This document shows positions 27,485 through 37,000 of a DNA stretch of 64,000 bases, one piece after another. Source of the stretch: Massilia aquatica (GTDB lineage Bacteria; Pseudomonadota; Gammaproteobacteria; Burkholderiales; Burkholderiaceae_D). A program made the translations under genes and the position numbers. The notes below the pieces were generated by a model, which was not told the origin of the DNA, did not search any database, and was given only the letters and a program-made list of their open reading frames with translations. The stretch spans positions 26,676-90,675 of the forward strand of contig NZ_VVIW01000026.1 of the NCBI RefSeq assembly GCF_011682045.1, in the 5' to 3' direction. Numbering within the stretch: the first letter of the stretch is position 1; each line of letters begins with the position of its first letter.

Positions 27485-27787
27485 TTGCGCGCTCCTGTGC
27501 CGCAATTGCGCTTTTCCACGCGGGCACTTCTCGACCTGAAAAGGTTGCGGGAGTTTTTGCAGCCGAAAAGTCCTGCGGCAGCCAAGCGCGCTACGCAGGC
27601 GATCGTGAAGTCGTTGCGCGTCTTGAGCCAGCGTCCACGACTTGGGCGTCCAATACCTAATTTGCCTTTTGGCAACTACGAGTTCGTGATTTCTTATGGA
27701 AATGCAGGCTACATCGCCCGTTACCGTTTCACTGACGGCGTGGTCACAATTTTGTCGGTGAGGCATCAAAAAGAAGCGTCGCCGTAG
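27485..27787 (+). CDS. ParE/RelE-family toxin
   Basis: About 100 residues. LRFSTRALLDLKRLREFL at the N-terminus, the central LGRPIPNLPFGNYEFVISYG and the strand IARYRFTDGVVTILSVRHQKE match the RelE/ParE fold, in which the final basic strand is functionally important. The start is uncertain: TTG 27485 or GTG 27497. The gap to the antitoxin (about 37-50 bases) is longer than usual. ParE members target gyrase and RelE members cut mRNA. This one reads as closer to ParE. Confidence 0.75.
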   Translation: MRAPVPQLRFSTRALLDLKRLREFLQPKSPAAAKRATQAIVKSLRVLSQRPRLGRPIPNLPFGNYEFVISYGNAGYIARYRFTDGVVTILSVRHQKEASP

Positions 27788-27806
27788 AGGTGAGAAAGGT
27801 GAAGGC

Positions 27807-28112
27807 CTACCAGCTCAGCTTCCCCGTCAGCATCTGCCAGTACATCACCCAATCGCCCATGAACGAATGCAGCGGCCGCGCAAACGACGCGGGCCGGTTC
27901 TTTTCATAGAAAAAATGCCCGATCCAGGCGCCGCCGTAGCCGGACACCAGCGCCGCCAGGATCCACCAGCCATTTATGCTCACCACATACTGCGCGAGCG
28001 CCCCAAGCGCCGATGAGCTGCCGATGAAATGCGCGCGCCGGCACAGCAGGTTCGCATGCTGGCTCAGGTAGTAAGGATAAAACTCGGCAAAGCTGGCGTG
28101 ACGGGGCGGCAT
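27807..28112 (-). CDS. DUF962/Mpo1-like membrane protein
   Basis: 101 residues starting at MPPRHASFAEFYPYYLSQHA. The sequence has two hydrophobic helices and the family motifs FYPYYLSQHANLLCRRAHFIG and WIGHFFYEKNRPASF, with conserved His residues. The yeast homologue Mpo1 is an iron-dependent dioxygenase acting on 2-hydroxy fatty acids. The same activity here is only a possibility. Twenty bases behind the hydrolase gene, so probably cotranscribed. Confidence 0.78.
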   Translation of the reverse strand: MPPRHASFAEFYPYYLSQHANLLCRRAHFIGSSSALGALAQYVVSINGWWILAALVSGYGGAWIGHFFYEKNRPASFARPLHSFMGDWVMYWQMLTGKLSW

Positions 28113-28131
28113 GCGGCTCTCCTGGCGTACT

Positions 28132-28947
28132 CTACACGGGTGCGGGCGCGGTGGCGAAGCCGAACAGCGCATCGAGCACGGCGTCCGGCTGCTCGGCCAT
28201 CAGCTGGTGGCCGGCATCGACCTGCACGATCTTGCCGTGCTTGATTGCGGACGTCAGTACTTTGGTCGAGCGCGGCGGCGTCATCATGTCCTTGCCGCCG
28301 AAAATGAACAGGGTCGGGCAGCTTACCGCTTCGGCCGCGACCTGGCCGTTGGCGTAGGCATTGCAAGCGTAAAAATCGGTGTAGAACAGCTGCTCCGGAT
28401 TGATGGCCGACATGCGCTGCATCAGGCGCCGCGCGCCGCCCATCGTATAAAACCCCGGCCCGGGGCACGATGGTTTTTGCGCCATCGACGAATGCGAGAA
28501 GATGTTGACCATGTCGATCGCGGCCTGCTCGTTGTTTTTGGCCGTGTCGAGCAGCGCGTCGGACACCTTCATCGGATACGTGGTGCCCAGCAGCGCCAGG
28601 TGCGTGACCCGGCGCGGCGCCTGGAACGCCGCTTCGAGCGCGACCAGGGAGCCCATGCTGTGGCCCGCCAGGATGGCGCGTTCGACGCCGGCGGCGCCGA
28701 TCAGCGCCAGCAGCCAGGCAGCCATCTCTTCGACGCTGTGCAGCGCCGCGCCCTTGCTGCGGCCGTGGCCGGGCAGGTCGACCGCCAGCACGTTGAAACC
28801 GTGGTGCGCAAAATAGCGCGACTGCAAAGCCCACACCGAATGGTCGTTCTGGGCGCCGTGGATGAAGACGATGGTCGGCAGGTCCCCGTTAAAGGCTTTG
28901 CCGCCGGTGTAGCAGTAGGCGTCGAAGCCGGGCAGGTGGTACATCAT
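28132..28947 (-). CDS. Alpha/beta-fold hydrolase
   Basis: 271 residues. Oxyanion motif FIHGAQND, nucleophile elbow GHSMGS, acid region FGGKDMMTPP and catalytic His in DAGHQLMAEQ give a full Ser-Asp-His triad. The substrate is unknown, possibly an ester or thioester. No signal peptide is seen, so it is cytoplasmic. It starts 1 base after the metY stop, indicating cotranscription. Confidence 0.88.
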   Translation of the reverse strand: MMYHLPGFDAYCYTGGKAFNGDLPTIVFIHGAQNDHSVWALQSRYFAHHGFNVLAVDLPGHGRSKGAALHSVEEMAAWLLALIGAAGVERAILAGHSMGSLVALEAAFQAPRRVTHLALLGTTYPMKVSDALLDTAKNNEQAAIDMVNIFSHSSMAQKPSCPGPGFYTMGGARRLMQRMSAINPEQLFYTDFYACNAYANGQVAAEAVSCPTLFIFGGKDMMTPPRSTKVLTSAIKHGKIVQVDAGHQLMAEQPDAVLDALFGFATAPAPV

Positions 28948-28948
28948 G

Positions 28949-30259
28949 TCAGGCTCCCTTCTGCGACAATTTGAGGCCGCGCGCCAGATCCTCGATCAGG
29001 TCGTCCACGTCTTCCAGGCCGATCGACAGGCGCATCGTGCCTTCCTTGATGCCGGATGCCGCCAGTTGTGCGGTCGGCACGCGGAAGTGGGTGGTCGACG
29101 CCGGATGGATTACCAGCGACTTGGCGTCGCCCACGTTGGCCAGGTGCGAGAAGATCTTGAGCGCATCGACAAAACGGCGTCCGGCGGCGCGGTCGCCTTT
29201 GAGGCTGAACGAGAACACCGCGCCGCAGCCCTTCGGCAGCAGGCGCTTGGCCAGCGCATAGTCGGGATGCGATGCGAGTTCCGGATACGACACCGACTCC
29301 ACCGCGGGATTGGCCAGCAGGAACTCGACCACCTTGCGCGTGTTGGCCACGTGGCGGTCCATGCGCAGGCTGAGCGTTTCGATCCCCTGCAGGATCGCGA
29401 ACGCATTGTGAGGGCTCATCACCGCGCCGAAATCGCGCAGGCCTTCGCGCCGTGCGCGCAGCGAAAACGGCGCCACGGTCGATTCCTCGGCGAACACCAT
29501 GCCGTGGAAGCCTTCGTACGGCTCGCATAATTCGGCAAAGCGCCCGGTCTTGTCGTAGGCGGCTTGCCAGTCGAAGGTGCCGCCGTCGACCAGCAGGCCG
29601 CCGATGGCGGTGCCGTGCCCGCACAGGAACTTGGTGGCCGAGTGGAATACCAGGTCGGCGCCATGGTCGAACGGGCGCAGCAAATATGGCGTGGTGAAGG
29701 TCGAATCCATCATCAGCGGCAGATGGTGGTCGTGGGCGATGGCCGAGACGGTGGCGATATCGAGCACGTCGAGCCCCGGATTGCCCAGCGTTTCGGCGAA
29801 CAGCACCTTGGTGTTGGGGCGGATCGCGGCGCGCCAGGCGTCGGGGTCGCGCGGATCGACAAAGGTGGTCTCGATGCCGAAGCGCTTGAGCGTGTAAGCG
29901 AGCAGGTTTTGCGAGCCGCCGTACAGCGCGCGCGAGGCGACGATGTGCGACCCGGCGCCGGCGATCGTCACCAGGCCGAGGTGCATCGCGGCCTGGCCGC
30001 TGGCGGTGGCAATGCCGGCCACGCCGCCTTCGAGGGCGGCGATGCGTTCTTCCAGCACCGCGTTGGTCGGGTTGGAGATGCGCGAGTACACATGGCCGGC
30101 GCGCTCCATGTTGAACAGCGAGGCCGCATGGTCCGAGTCCTTGAACGCGAACGAGGAAGTGAAATAGACGGGCGTGGCGCGCGCGCCGGTGGCCGGGTCG
30201 GGGGCAGCGCCGGCGTGCAGCGACAGGGTGTCGAAGCCGGGATATCGAGGTCCGCTCAT
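28949..30259 (-). CDS. metY: O-acetylhomoserine sulfhydrylase / Cys-Met metabolism PLP enzyme
   Basis: 436 residues, fold-type I PLP enzyme. The cofactor lysine sits in VFHSATKFLCGHGTAIGG, and the C-terminal LANVGDAKSLVIHPASTTH is characteristic of MetY, which makes homocysteine from O-acetylhomoserine and sulfide. A cystathionine gamma-synthase or O-succinylhomoserine enzyme (MetZ) is less likely because MetY-like proteins have this length. First gene of a three-gene minus-strand unit. I saw no SAM or SAH riboswitch in the 220 bases upstream. Confidence 0.88.
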   Translation of the reverse strand: MSGPRYPGFDTLSLHAGAAPDPATGARATPVYFTSSFAFKDSDHAASLFNMERAGHVYSRISNPTNAVLEERIAALEGGVAGIATASGQAAMHLGLVTIAGAGSHIVASRALYGGSQNLLAYTLKRFGIETTFVDPRDPDAWRAAIRPNTKVLFAETLGNPGLDVLDIATVSAIAHDHHLPLMMDSTFTTPYLLRPFDHGADLVFHSATKFLCGHGTAIGGLLVDGGTFDWQAAYDKTGRFAELCEPYEGFHGMVFAEESTVAPFSLRARREGLRDFGAVMSPHNAFAILQGIETLSLRMDRHVANTRKVVEFLLANPAVESVSYPELASHPDYALAKRLLPKGCGAVFSFSLKGDRAAGRRFVDALKIFSHLANVGDAKSLVIHPASTTHFRVPTAQLAASGIKEGTMRLSIGLEDVDDLIEDLARGLKLSQKGA

Positions 30260-30480
30260 GGTGGGCTCATCTCATGGAAAAAGGATGGGCCGAATCGTAG
30301 CACGCAAGCGTTGCACAAAAGCGTGGTTTGCTCGTTAAAATGGTGCAAATGCCAATCGGGCGCTGTCACCAGTGTCATGATCGATCGCAATGCTGGATTT
30401 TTTGCCAAGCTTACGCTACAGTCGGAGCTAGGGTTTATAGAAAACATCCACTTATAACCTCACCACAGAAGGCGGCCACC

Positions 30481-30933
30481 ATGAAAGTCTCAGAAATCCT
30501 TCAAGTGAAGGGCAACATCCTCTATACCGCAACGCCCGAGATGCTGCTCGTCGATGCCGTCAACACCATGGCCGAAAAGGACATCGGTTCGCTGGTGGTC
30601 ATGGAATTCGGCGACCTGGTCGGCATGCTGACGTTCCGCGAAGTGATCAAGGTGCTGCACAAAAATAACGGCGCGGTCGGCGCGGGCACGGTGCGCAAGC
30701 ACATGGACGACCATCCGATCACCGTCACGCCGGACACCGAAGTGAACGAGGTGCGCCGCATGATGCTCGAAAAGCACGCGCGCTACCTGCCGGTGATGAA
30801 CGCCAAGACCCTGCTCGGCGTCATTTCGTTCTACGACGTCGCGCGCGCGGTGCTGGAAGCGCAAAGCTTCGAAAACCGCATGCTCAAGGCCTACATCCGC
30901 GACTGGCCGGCCGAAACCGCGCAGGAAGACTGA
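30481..30933 (+). CDS. CBS-domain-pair protein
   Basis: 150 residues made almost entirely of two CBS motifs: residues about 8-60 (TPEMLLVDAVNTMAEKDIGS) and about 75-130 (VTPDTEVNEVRRMMLEKHA). Such stand-alone pairs bind adenosine nucleotides and act as energy sensors for unidentified partners. The start at 30481 is preceded by AGAAGGCGG. The next gene begins 2 bases after its stop. Confidence 0.88.
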   Translation: MKVSEILQVKGNILYTATPEMLLVDAVNTMAEKDIGSLVVMEFGDLVGMLTFREVIKVLHKNNGAVGAGTVRKHMDDHPITVTPDTEVNEVRRMMLEKHARYLPVMNAKTLLGVISFYDVARAVLEAQSFENRMLKAYIRDWPAETAQED

Positions 30934-30934
30934 T

Positions 30935-31825
30935 GTGACCCTCGCTCCGGGCGCGGCGCGCCGCTTCAGGCAGGTGGATGTATTCACCAGCGTCGCCTTC
31001 AAGGGCAATCCGCTGGCCGTGGTGTTAGACGCCGACGGCCTGTCCGACGCGCAGATGCAATCGATGGCGCGCTGGACCAACCTGTCCGAAACCACCTTTG
31101 TGCTCACGCCGCACGATGCGCAGGCCGATTACCGGGTTCGCATTTTCTCGCCCGATACCGAGTTTCCCTTCGCCGGACATCCCACCCTGGGCACGGCGCA
31201 TGCCTTGCTGGAGGCGGGCCTGGTGCCGCGCCGCCCCGGCGCGCTGGTGCAGGAGTGCGGCGTGGGGCTGGTGCCGATCGAGCTTGGCAGCGATGGCATG
31301 CTGGCCTTTCGCGCACCGCCGGCCAGCCTGGCGCCGCTCGCGCACCAGCACCAGCGCTTGCTGGCGCGGGTGTTGCCAGGCACCGTGCTTGATGCGCACT
31401 GCACGCCGCTGATCGCCAACATGGGCATCGCCTGGCTGGTGGTGCGGCTCCAGACTGCGCAAGCCTGCGTCGATGCGCGCGTCGACGGCGCCGCGCTGCG
31501 GGAACTGACCCGCCTCGGCGTGACCGGCGTGGCGCTCTACGGCCCGCATGACGCCGACGGGCCGGCCGATTACGAGGTCAGGGCGCTGTTTACCAAACAC
31601 GGTTCGCTGGTCGAAGATCCGGTCACCGGCAGCGCCAATGCCTGCATCGCCCGCGTGCTGCAGGCGCAGGGCTTTCCCGATGGCGGCGAGAGTAGCCGCG
31701 GCTACAGCGCGCGCCAGGGCACCTGCCTGGACTGCGACGGCCGCATCGCGGTCAGCTGGGTCGATGGCGAGCCGTGGATCGGCGGCCACTCGGTCACGGT
31801 GATCGATGGCGTAGTGCGGGTTTAA
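30935..31825 (+). CDS. PhzF-family isomerase/epimerase
   Basis: 296 residues with GTG start immediately behind the CBS gene. Two-lobed diaminopimelate-epimerase fold with the family motifs RQVDVFTSVAFKGNPLAVV, FSPDTEFPFAGHPTLGTAH (with the conserved acidic residue of the first lobe) and EDPVTGSANACIA. No phenazine genes are nearby, so phenazine synthesis is unlikely and the substrate is unknown. Confidence 0.88.
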   Translation: MTLAPGAARRFRQVDVFTSVAFKGNPLAVVLDADGLSDAQMQSMARWTNLSETTFVLTPHDAQADYRVRIFSPDTEFPFAGHPTLGTAHALLEAGLVPRRPGALVQECGVGLVPIELGSDGMLAFRAPPASLAPLAHQHQRLLARVLPGTVLDAHCTPLIANMGIAWLVVRLQTAQACVDARVDGAALRELTRLGVTGVALYGPHDADGPADYEVRALFTKHGSLVEDPVTGSANACIARVLQAQGFPDGGESSRGYSARQGTCLDCDGRIAVSWVDGEPWIGGHSVTVIDGVVRV

Positions 31826-31828
31826 GCG

Positions 31829-32887
31829 ATGGGGTATCGCCACGCCATCGTGATTGTGGCGGCAAGCCTGGCCGGCCACGCGCTGGCATCAGCCAGCAGC
31901 GCCGATGCCGCTTGTGGCCAGCATGCATCGGGTGTCGTTCGCAAGGTGGCACTGGCGTCGATGCGCAGCAAAACGCCGCTGTACGTGATCGACCATGCCG
32001 GCCGACTGGTCAAGCTCGACCTCGCTTCCGGCAAGACCACGACCCTGTCCGACCACCGCTTTGACTCCATGCCAACCCTGCGCGCCTCGGCCGACGGCCG
32101 ATGGCTCAGTTACAGCGGCGTGCTCGAAAGCGGCGGCAAAACCCAGTATTGGCTATACGACCGCCGCAGCGGTTCGGAACGACTGGTCTATGAGCATCCC
32201 GCATGGGGAGGGGATACTCCCGGATTTTCGCCGGACAGCCGTTATCTTGCCATCAGTGCCAACTACGACAGGCGCTGGGAAAGTACCAGCGGTGCTGGCC
32301 TGTTCCTGTTTGATACCGCAACGGCCCGCTTGCTAACCGTGACATTGCCCGCAAAAATTCCCGTGCGCGATGCATGGACAGCGACCGAGTGGTCGCAAGA
32401 TGGCAAGCTGCTGTTAATCCTCGTGCGCGGGAAGTTGCCTGAAAGTCAATTCAGCTATGTTGGTTATGCTCCCGCGAGCGGGAGAGTCGAAACACTGTCG
32501 GGTCATTACGATTCGCAGACGCATCGCCACCACTTCAAGCGCGGCGCGCAGCGCATTCCCGCAGCCGAAGAACGCCGGCCGAAATCGGACGAGGCGCCGT
32601 CATCGGCCCGCTCCCCGGGCGGGACGTGGCGCGCCTATTTCGAGCGGCGGCAGGACAGCCGGCCTTATCAACTGATCGTCGCAAACAAGGCAGGCGTGAG
32701 CAAGCCCGTCGCGGTCGGGTCCTATCATCAGTGCGAAGGGTACACGCTCCACATCAGCGGCTGGCTTGACGAGCGCCACCTCGTGTACCGCAATGGCATG
32801 ATGAAGTTCCTGATCTTCGATGCGGAAACGGGGAACACGGCCGACCTGTCAGGCGACGATAACGGGCCGTTGTCGTTCACATGGTAA
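31829..32887 (+). CDS. Secreted protein with TolB/WD40-like propeller repeats, function unknown
   Basis: 352 residues with a signal peptide (MGYRHAIVIVAASLAGHALA). Segments such as LRASADGRWLSYSGVLE, GFSPDSRYLAISANY and TEWSQDGKLLLILVRG follow the 'SpDGk.la' pattern of TolB-type beta-propellers. It is therefore a periplasmic propeller, possibly a binding protein. Starts 3 bases after phzF. GC content is slightly lower than the neighbours. Confidence 0.68.
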   Translation: MGYRHAIVIVAASLAGHALASASSADAACGQHASGVVRKVALASMRSKTPLYVIDHAGRLVKLDLASGKTTTLSDHRFDSMPTLRASADGRWLSYSGVLESGGKTQYWLYDRRSGSERLVYEHPAWGGDTPGFSPDSRYLAISANYDRRWESTSGAGLFLFDTATARLLTVTLPAKIPVRDAWTATEWSQDGKLLLILVRGKLPESQFSYVGYAPASGRVETLSGHYDSQTHRHHFKRGAQRIPAAEERRPKSDEAPSSARSPGGTWRAYFERRQDSRPYQLIVANKAGVSKPVAVGSYHQCEGYTLHISGWLDERHLVYRNGMMKFLIFDAETGNTADLSGDDNGPLSFTW

Positions 32888-32924
32888 ATCAAGGTCAGCC
32901 TGCTCCGGCGCAGGAGCGGCAGGG

Positions 32925-33752
32925 ATGAACGCATACGCCCGCGTCTACGAACTGCTCGCCTTGCCCAGCGCACTGCGCGCCTGCGCCCTTGGTGCGATCG
33001 CACTGCCTGTCGTTGGCGCGGAGGCGCCGGCTTACTGGTATGGCTTCCCGCCCGCGCTCGTCCCGCTCTGGAGCGAGCCGTCGGGCCCGCTCTATTACGG
33101 CTGCTGGAAGCACTGGTTTATCGAGCGCGAAGCGACGTTTGTGAAGGCGTACGTGGAGTGCCCCTGGACCATGCTGGAGGTGGCCCGCACGCCCGCCCAG
33201 CTGTTTGCGCTCGCGGCAATCAGCAGCATCGTCGATGGCGACGCGGTCACGCCGCAGGTCGAGGCATTCGCAAGAAAGGTCGGCATCGACAACCTCGCCC
33301 AGATCGACAGTGTGTCGCTCGACACGGGTGACGACGCGGCAGGCCTGGTCCGGCTCGACCAGTTCGCGGCCGCTGTGCCGCTGGCGTGCTGTCCCGACCC
33401 GTCCGCGTATGGCGGCAGCTTTCCGCTGTCCACACAGCCGCCGCCTGCGCACGCGCTTGCGCGCACCTGCCAGTTCGAACTCGATATCGATGCGCTGACA
33501 GGATGGCTTGCGGACCCGGCCTGTCCGCCCTGGCTGGCCACGCGGGTGCAGTCGAAGCTGGCGCTGTGCCGCGGCTACATCGCGCAGGGCGCATTCGGAC
33601 TGGCCTGGCTGACCATCAACGCGCGCGGCTGGACCATTGGCGATGCGCGTACCGCCGTCGCCGAACTGGCGGCGGCGGCGGCCGATCCGCAGTTCGACCT
33701 GCTCGCCTCGGCGTGGCTGGCGGTTGCCAGCGACAGCGCCGGCGGCTACTGA
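32925..33752 (+). CDS. Conserved-looking hypothetical protein, cytoplasmic
   Basis: 275 residues, start ATG 32925 with an AGGG site. No family is recognised with confidence. The N-terminus (APAYWYGFPPALVPLWSEP, then YYGCWKHWFIEREATFVKAY) is rich in aromatic residues, loosely like SMI1/KNR4-type proteins. The C-terminus is Ala-rich helix. No signal peptide is obvious. Codon bias resembles real genes of the region. It follows the propeller gene by 37 bases. Confidence 0.6.
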   Translation: MNAYARVYELLALPSALRACALGAIALPVVGAEAPAYWYGFPPALVPLWSEPSGPLYYGCWKHWFIEREATFVKAYVECPWTMLEVARTPAQLFALAAISSIVDGDAVTPQVEAFARKVGIDNLAQIDSVSLDTGDDAAGLVRLDQFAAAVPLACCPDPSAYGGSFPLSTQPPPAHALARTCQFELDIDALTGWLADPACPPWLATRVQSKLALCRGYIAQGAFGLAWLTINARGWTIGDARTAVAELAAAAADPQFDLLASAWLAVASDSAGGY

Positions 33753-33990
33753 TCGTTTGACCGCGTTCGCTCCAGCGCCGTGGCCGTGTTCTCGCCAGAG
33801 TGAACTGCGCCTGCCGACGTGATCCGTTTATCCTGCTCGACGTCCAGGGCATTCATATCGCGATTCACGCGCGGAAAACGTGCGCTGAAATCGCTATCGG
33901 CCGTCCAGTGCGGCGAGGCGCTTTTGCCGTCGAGCAGGCCGGCATCGGCGAGGGCGTACGCGCCATAGCACAGTCCGACTAAGCAGCACG
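33746..33990 (-). pseudogene. Fragment of a GlxA/FtrA-like AraC-family regulator (DJ-1/PfpI part)
   Basis: On the minus strand CYGAYALADAGLLDGKSASPHW, then FSARFPRV and RITSAGAVHSG, match the centre of the DJ-1/PfpI-like domain of GlxA-type regulators (usual form 'CtGAf.LAeAGLLdGr..TtHW'). The start of that domain and the whole C-terminal AraC helix-turn-helix part are missing, and the frame stops soon after. A genuine remnant, not a working gene. Confidence 0.6.
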
Positions 33991-34069
33991 GCATCGGCGA
34001 GCGCGTGCGCATTCCCGCCGATGGCGAGATCCTCAAGTTCTGATCGCTGGCCGCAGGCGCCAGCGAGGC

Positions 34070-37000
34070 TCACGCGGGGTCGTTCGACTCCGCCAGCGCC
34101 GCGTGCGCGGCCGTGAGCTGGTCGCCTGAACTGATCAGGGTAGCGCGCCCGGTATCGATCATCGCCTGCGCGCCCAGATGCAGCTTTTCAATCAGCTCGG
34201 CGTTGTCCGCCCCCGGCTTGGGCCGCAGCGCGCTCCAGCCGTTGCGGCCATTCGCCTTGATCCAGTACAGGGCGGCGTCGGCCAGTTCGACCAGGTGTTC
34301 CCAGCCCACGCGCTTGCTGTCGTCGAGGTACAAGCCGCTTTCGGCCAGCCCCACCGAGCAGGTCAGCGCAACCGTGATGCCGTCGCCCAGGTCGAACACA
34401 TGGTTGGCCACCGCGCGCCGGATGCGCTCTCCCAGCACCGGCACGAACTGGCGCGTGCTGGGCCGGCACACCAGCAGGAATTCTTCGCCGCCCCAGCGCA
34501 CGATGTAGTCGCCCACCCGCACCTGTGCGCGCAACACGTCGGAGACCTGTTGCAGCACCCGGTCGCCGGCGCGGTGGCCATAGGTGTCGTTGATGCGCTT
34601 GAAGTGGTCGATGTCGACCAGCGCGAACAGCAGCGTATTCTCGCCCGAGCCGGTGCGCTTGTTCTCGCGCTCGTAAAACGCCAGGTCGGCCGGAATCTGG
34701 TTGCTCAGGTAGCGCCGGTTGTGCAGCCCGGTCAAGGGGTCGGTCTGGCTGGCCAGTTCCAGCGCGCGGTTGGCCACGTGCAGCTGTTCGGTGCGCTCGG
34801 CCACCTGCAGTTCCAGCGCGGCGCGCTGCTTTTCGTGCGCGCGCCGCTGCAGCCGGTAGCCGCCATACACGGTGCCGCCCAGGAGCGCCAGCAGCAGGCC
34901 GTAAAACCAGCTGGTTTCATAAAAATGCGGGGCGATCGTGAAGTCGAGGCGCGCCGGCAGTCTGTTCCACACGTCGGCATTGTTGCTGGCCTTGACCTCG
35001 AAAGTGTAGGCGCCGGCCGGCAGGTTGGTGTAGTTGACCGAGCGCGGCGCGCCGGCGGCCAGTTCGCGCCAGTCCTTGTCGTAGCCGTGCAGGCGGTAGC
35101 GCAGCACCACGCTGGCCGGGTCCTGGAAGGAGAGGGCGGTAAATTCGAAGGCCATGTCGCGCGCATCCTCGCGCACGCGCAGGCTGCCGGCCTGGCCCTG
35201 GCGGATGTCTTGCCAGGTGTCGAGCACGCGCACCCGCTCGATCACGGCCGTCGGCGCCGTCATGTTCTTGGCCAGGCCCATGGTGTCGAGCGTGACCACG
35301 CCGTCGCGGCTGGGCAGCCACAGGGTGCCGGCCGGGTCCATGAAGCCCTTGGCGGTGCCGGCGCCGTTGCAGCAGTAACCCTGCTCGCCGCTGCGCCGGT
35401 CGCCGCGTTCGTTGAGGATCATCTCGGCGTTGACGCTGCGCGACTGGCCGTTCTGCACCTGGCGCATGTCGGCCACCGGCACGCGCAGGATGCCGCGCAG
35501 CCCGGCCGACCACAGGTAGCCGGCCGCGTCTTCGGTCAGGAAGAAGGGCGCGTTCGGCGGCAAGCCTTCGGCGGCGGCGAACTTGTGCCAGCGCCGTCCG
35601 TTGAACAGGTACAGCTCCTCGGTCAGCGAGCCAAGCACCAGCGAGCCGTCGCGCAGCTCGGTGATGGCGGTGATGTCCATGCCCGGCTGCAGGCCGCTGT
35701 CGAGCCCGATCTGCTCCAGGCGCTCGCCGCGCAGTTCGTACAGCCCGTCCTGGGTGGTCACCAGGAGGCGGCCGTCTTTCAGTTCGCGCACCTGGCGCGC
35801 GCGCACGTCGTGCAGCCCCTCGTTCTTGCCGAATTTGGTGAGCGTGCCGGCGGCCAGGCGGAATACGCCTTCGCTGGTCGGGAACCAGATCACGCCGTTG
35901 CGGTCGCGCACTACGCCGTTGATCTGCGCCGAGGCCATTGGCGCGAACAGGGCCGGTGCTTCGAGTTTGCCATCGCGCCAGATCACCAGCCCGCGCCGGG
36001 TGCCGATCCAGATGCGGTCGGCGTCGGCCAGCAGGTTGTAGGCGTGCGGATGGGGCAACTGGCTGCCGCCCAGGACCTGGCGAAAGCGCCCGTCGCTGTA
36101 CACGCTCAGGCCATCGCTGGTGCCGACCCAGGTGCGGCCGTCCGGCGCGCGCGCCACCGACCAGACGATCGGTTCGGTCAAGCCTTCGGCTGCGGCCAGG
36201 CGCCGGGTCGAGCCGTTCCACAGGCGCACCAGGCCTTGCCACTGGCTGCCCAGCCACAGGTTGCGCTCGCGGTCTTCGAAGGCCGCCAGCACGCCCTTGA
36301 ACGCGGCCGGGTTCTTTTCGGAGATGACCTCGGTCGCCTTGCCGTCGCGGATGCGCGCCATGCCGGCGTTGCTGGCCACCCACAGGTTGCGGTCGCTGTC
36401 CTGGTAAAGCATGGTTGTGGGCGAACTTTGCAGCACCGGTTCGGCGGTGGCGGCGATCAGCTGCGCGCCGTCGCGTACATACAGGCCGACGCTGGTGCCG
36501 ACCCAGATTTTTCCTTGCGCTTCGGCCAGCCGGCTGACCACGCTGCGGCGCAGGCCGGCCGGCAGGGCGATCAGTTCGGTGTCCTTGCCGCGGCTGTGGA
36601 AAATGCCGCCGGCGCCGCCGATATACACGCCGTCGGCGCTTTTCAGCAGGGCGGTGGCGGGGGCCGGGCTGCCGGGACGGTGCACCAGTTGACTGCCGTC
36701 GTAGTCGAATACGCCGCTGCTGGTGGCCACCACCAGCCGGCCCTGGTCCTCGACCATGGCGTGGATGTCGAGCACGGGAAACTGCAGCTGATCAGCCGGC
36801 GCAATGGCGCGGAACACGCCGTTCTCGACCACCGTCAAGCCCTTGTAGGTGCCGACCCAGACGCGCCCGGCGCTGTCGGCCAGCAGGCTGCGGATCCACA
36901 CACCGGCCAAGGCCGGCTGGTTTTCAGGCGAATAATTGGTGAAGCGCACGCCGTCGAAGCGCGCCAGCCCGGCCTGGGTGGCGATCCACAGGTAGCCTTG

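Noticed and set aside
27444..27539. Short frame starting with the GTG that overlaps the antitoxin stop
   Set aside because: Its overlap position is typical of toxin genes, but its product is unlike any toxin and ends after about 31 codons. The ParE-like sequence is in another frame.
30260..30480. Possible methionine riboswitch upstream of metY
   Set aside because: I could not find a SAM or SAH aptamer pattern in this 220-base leader.
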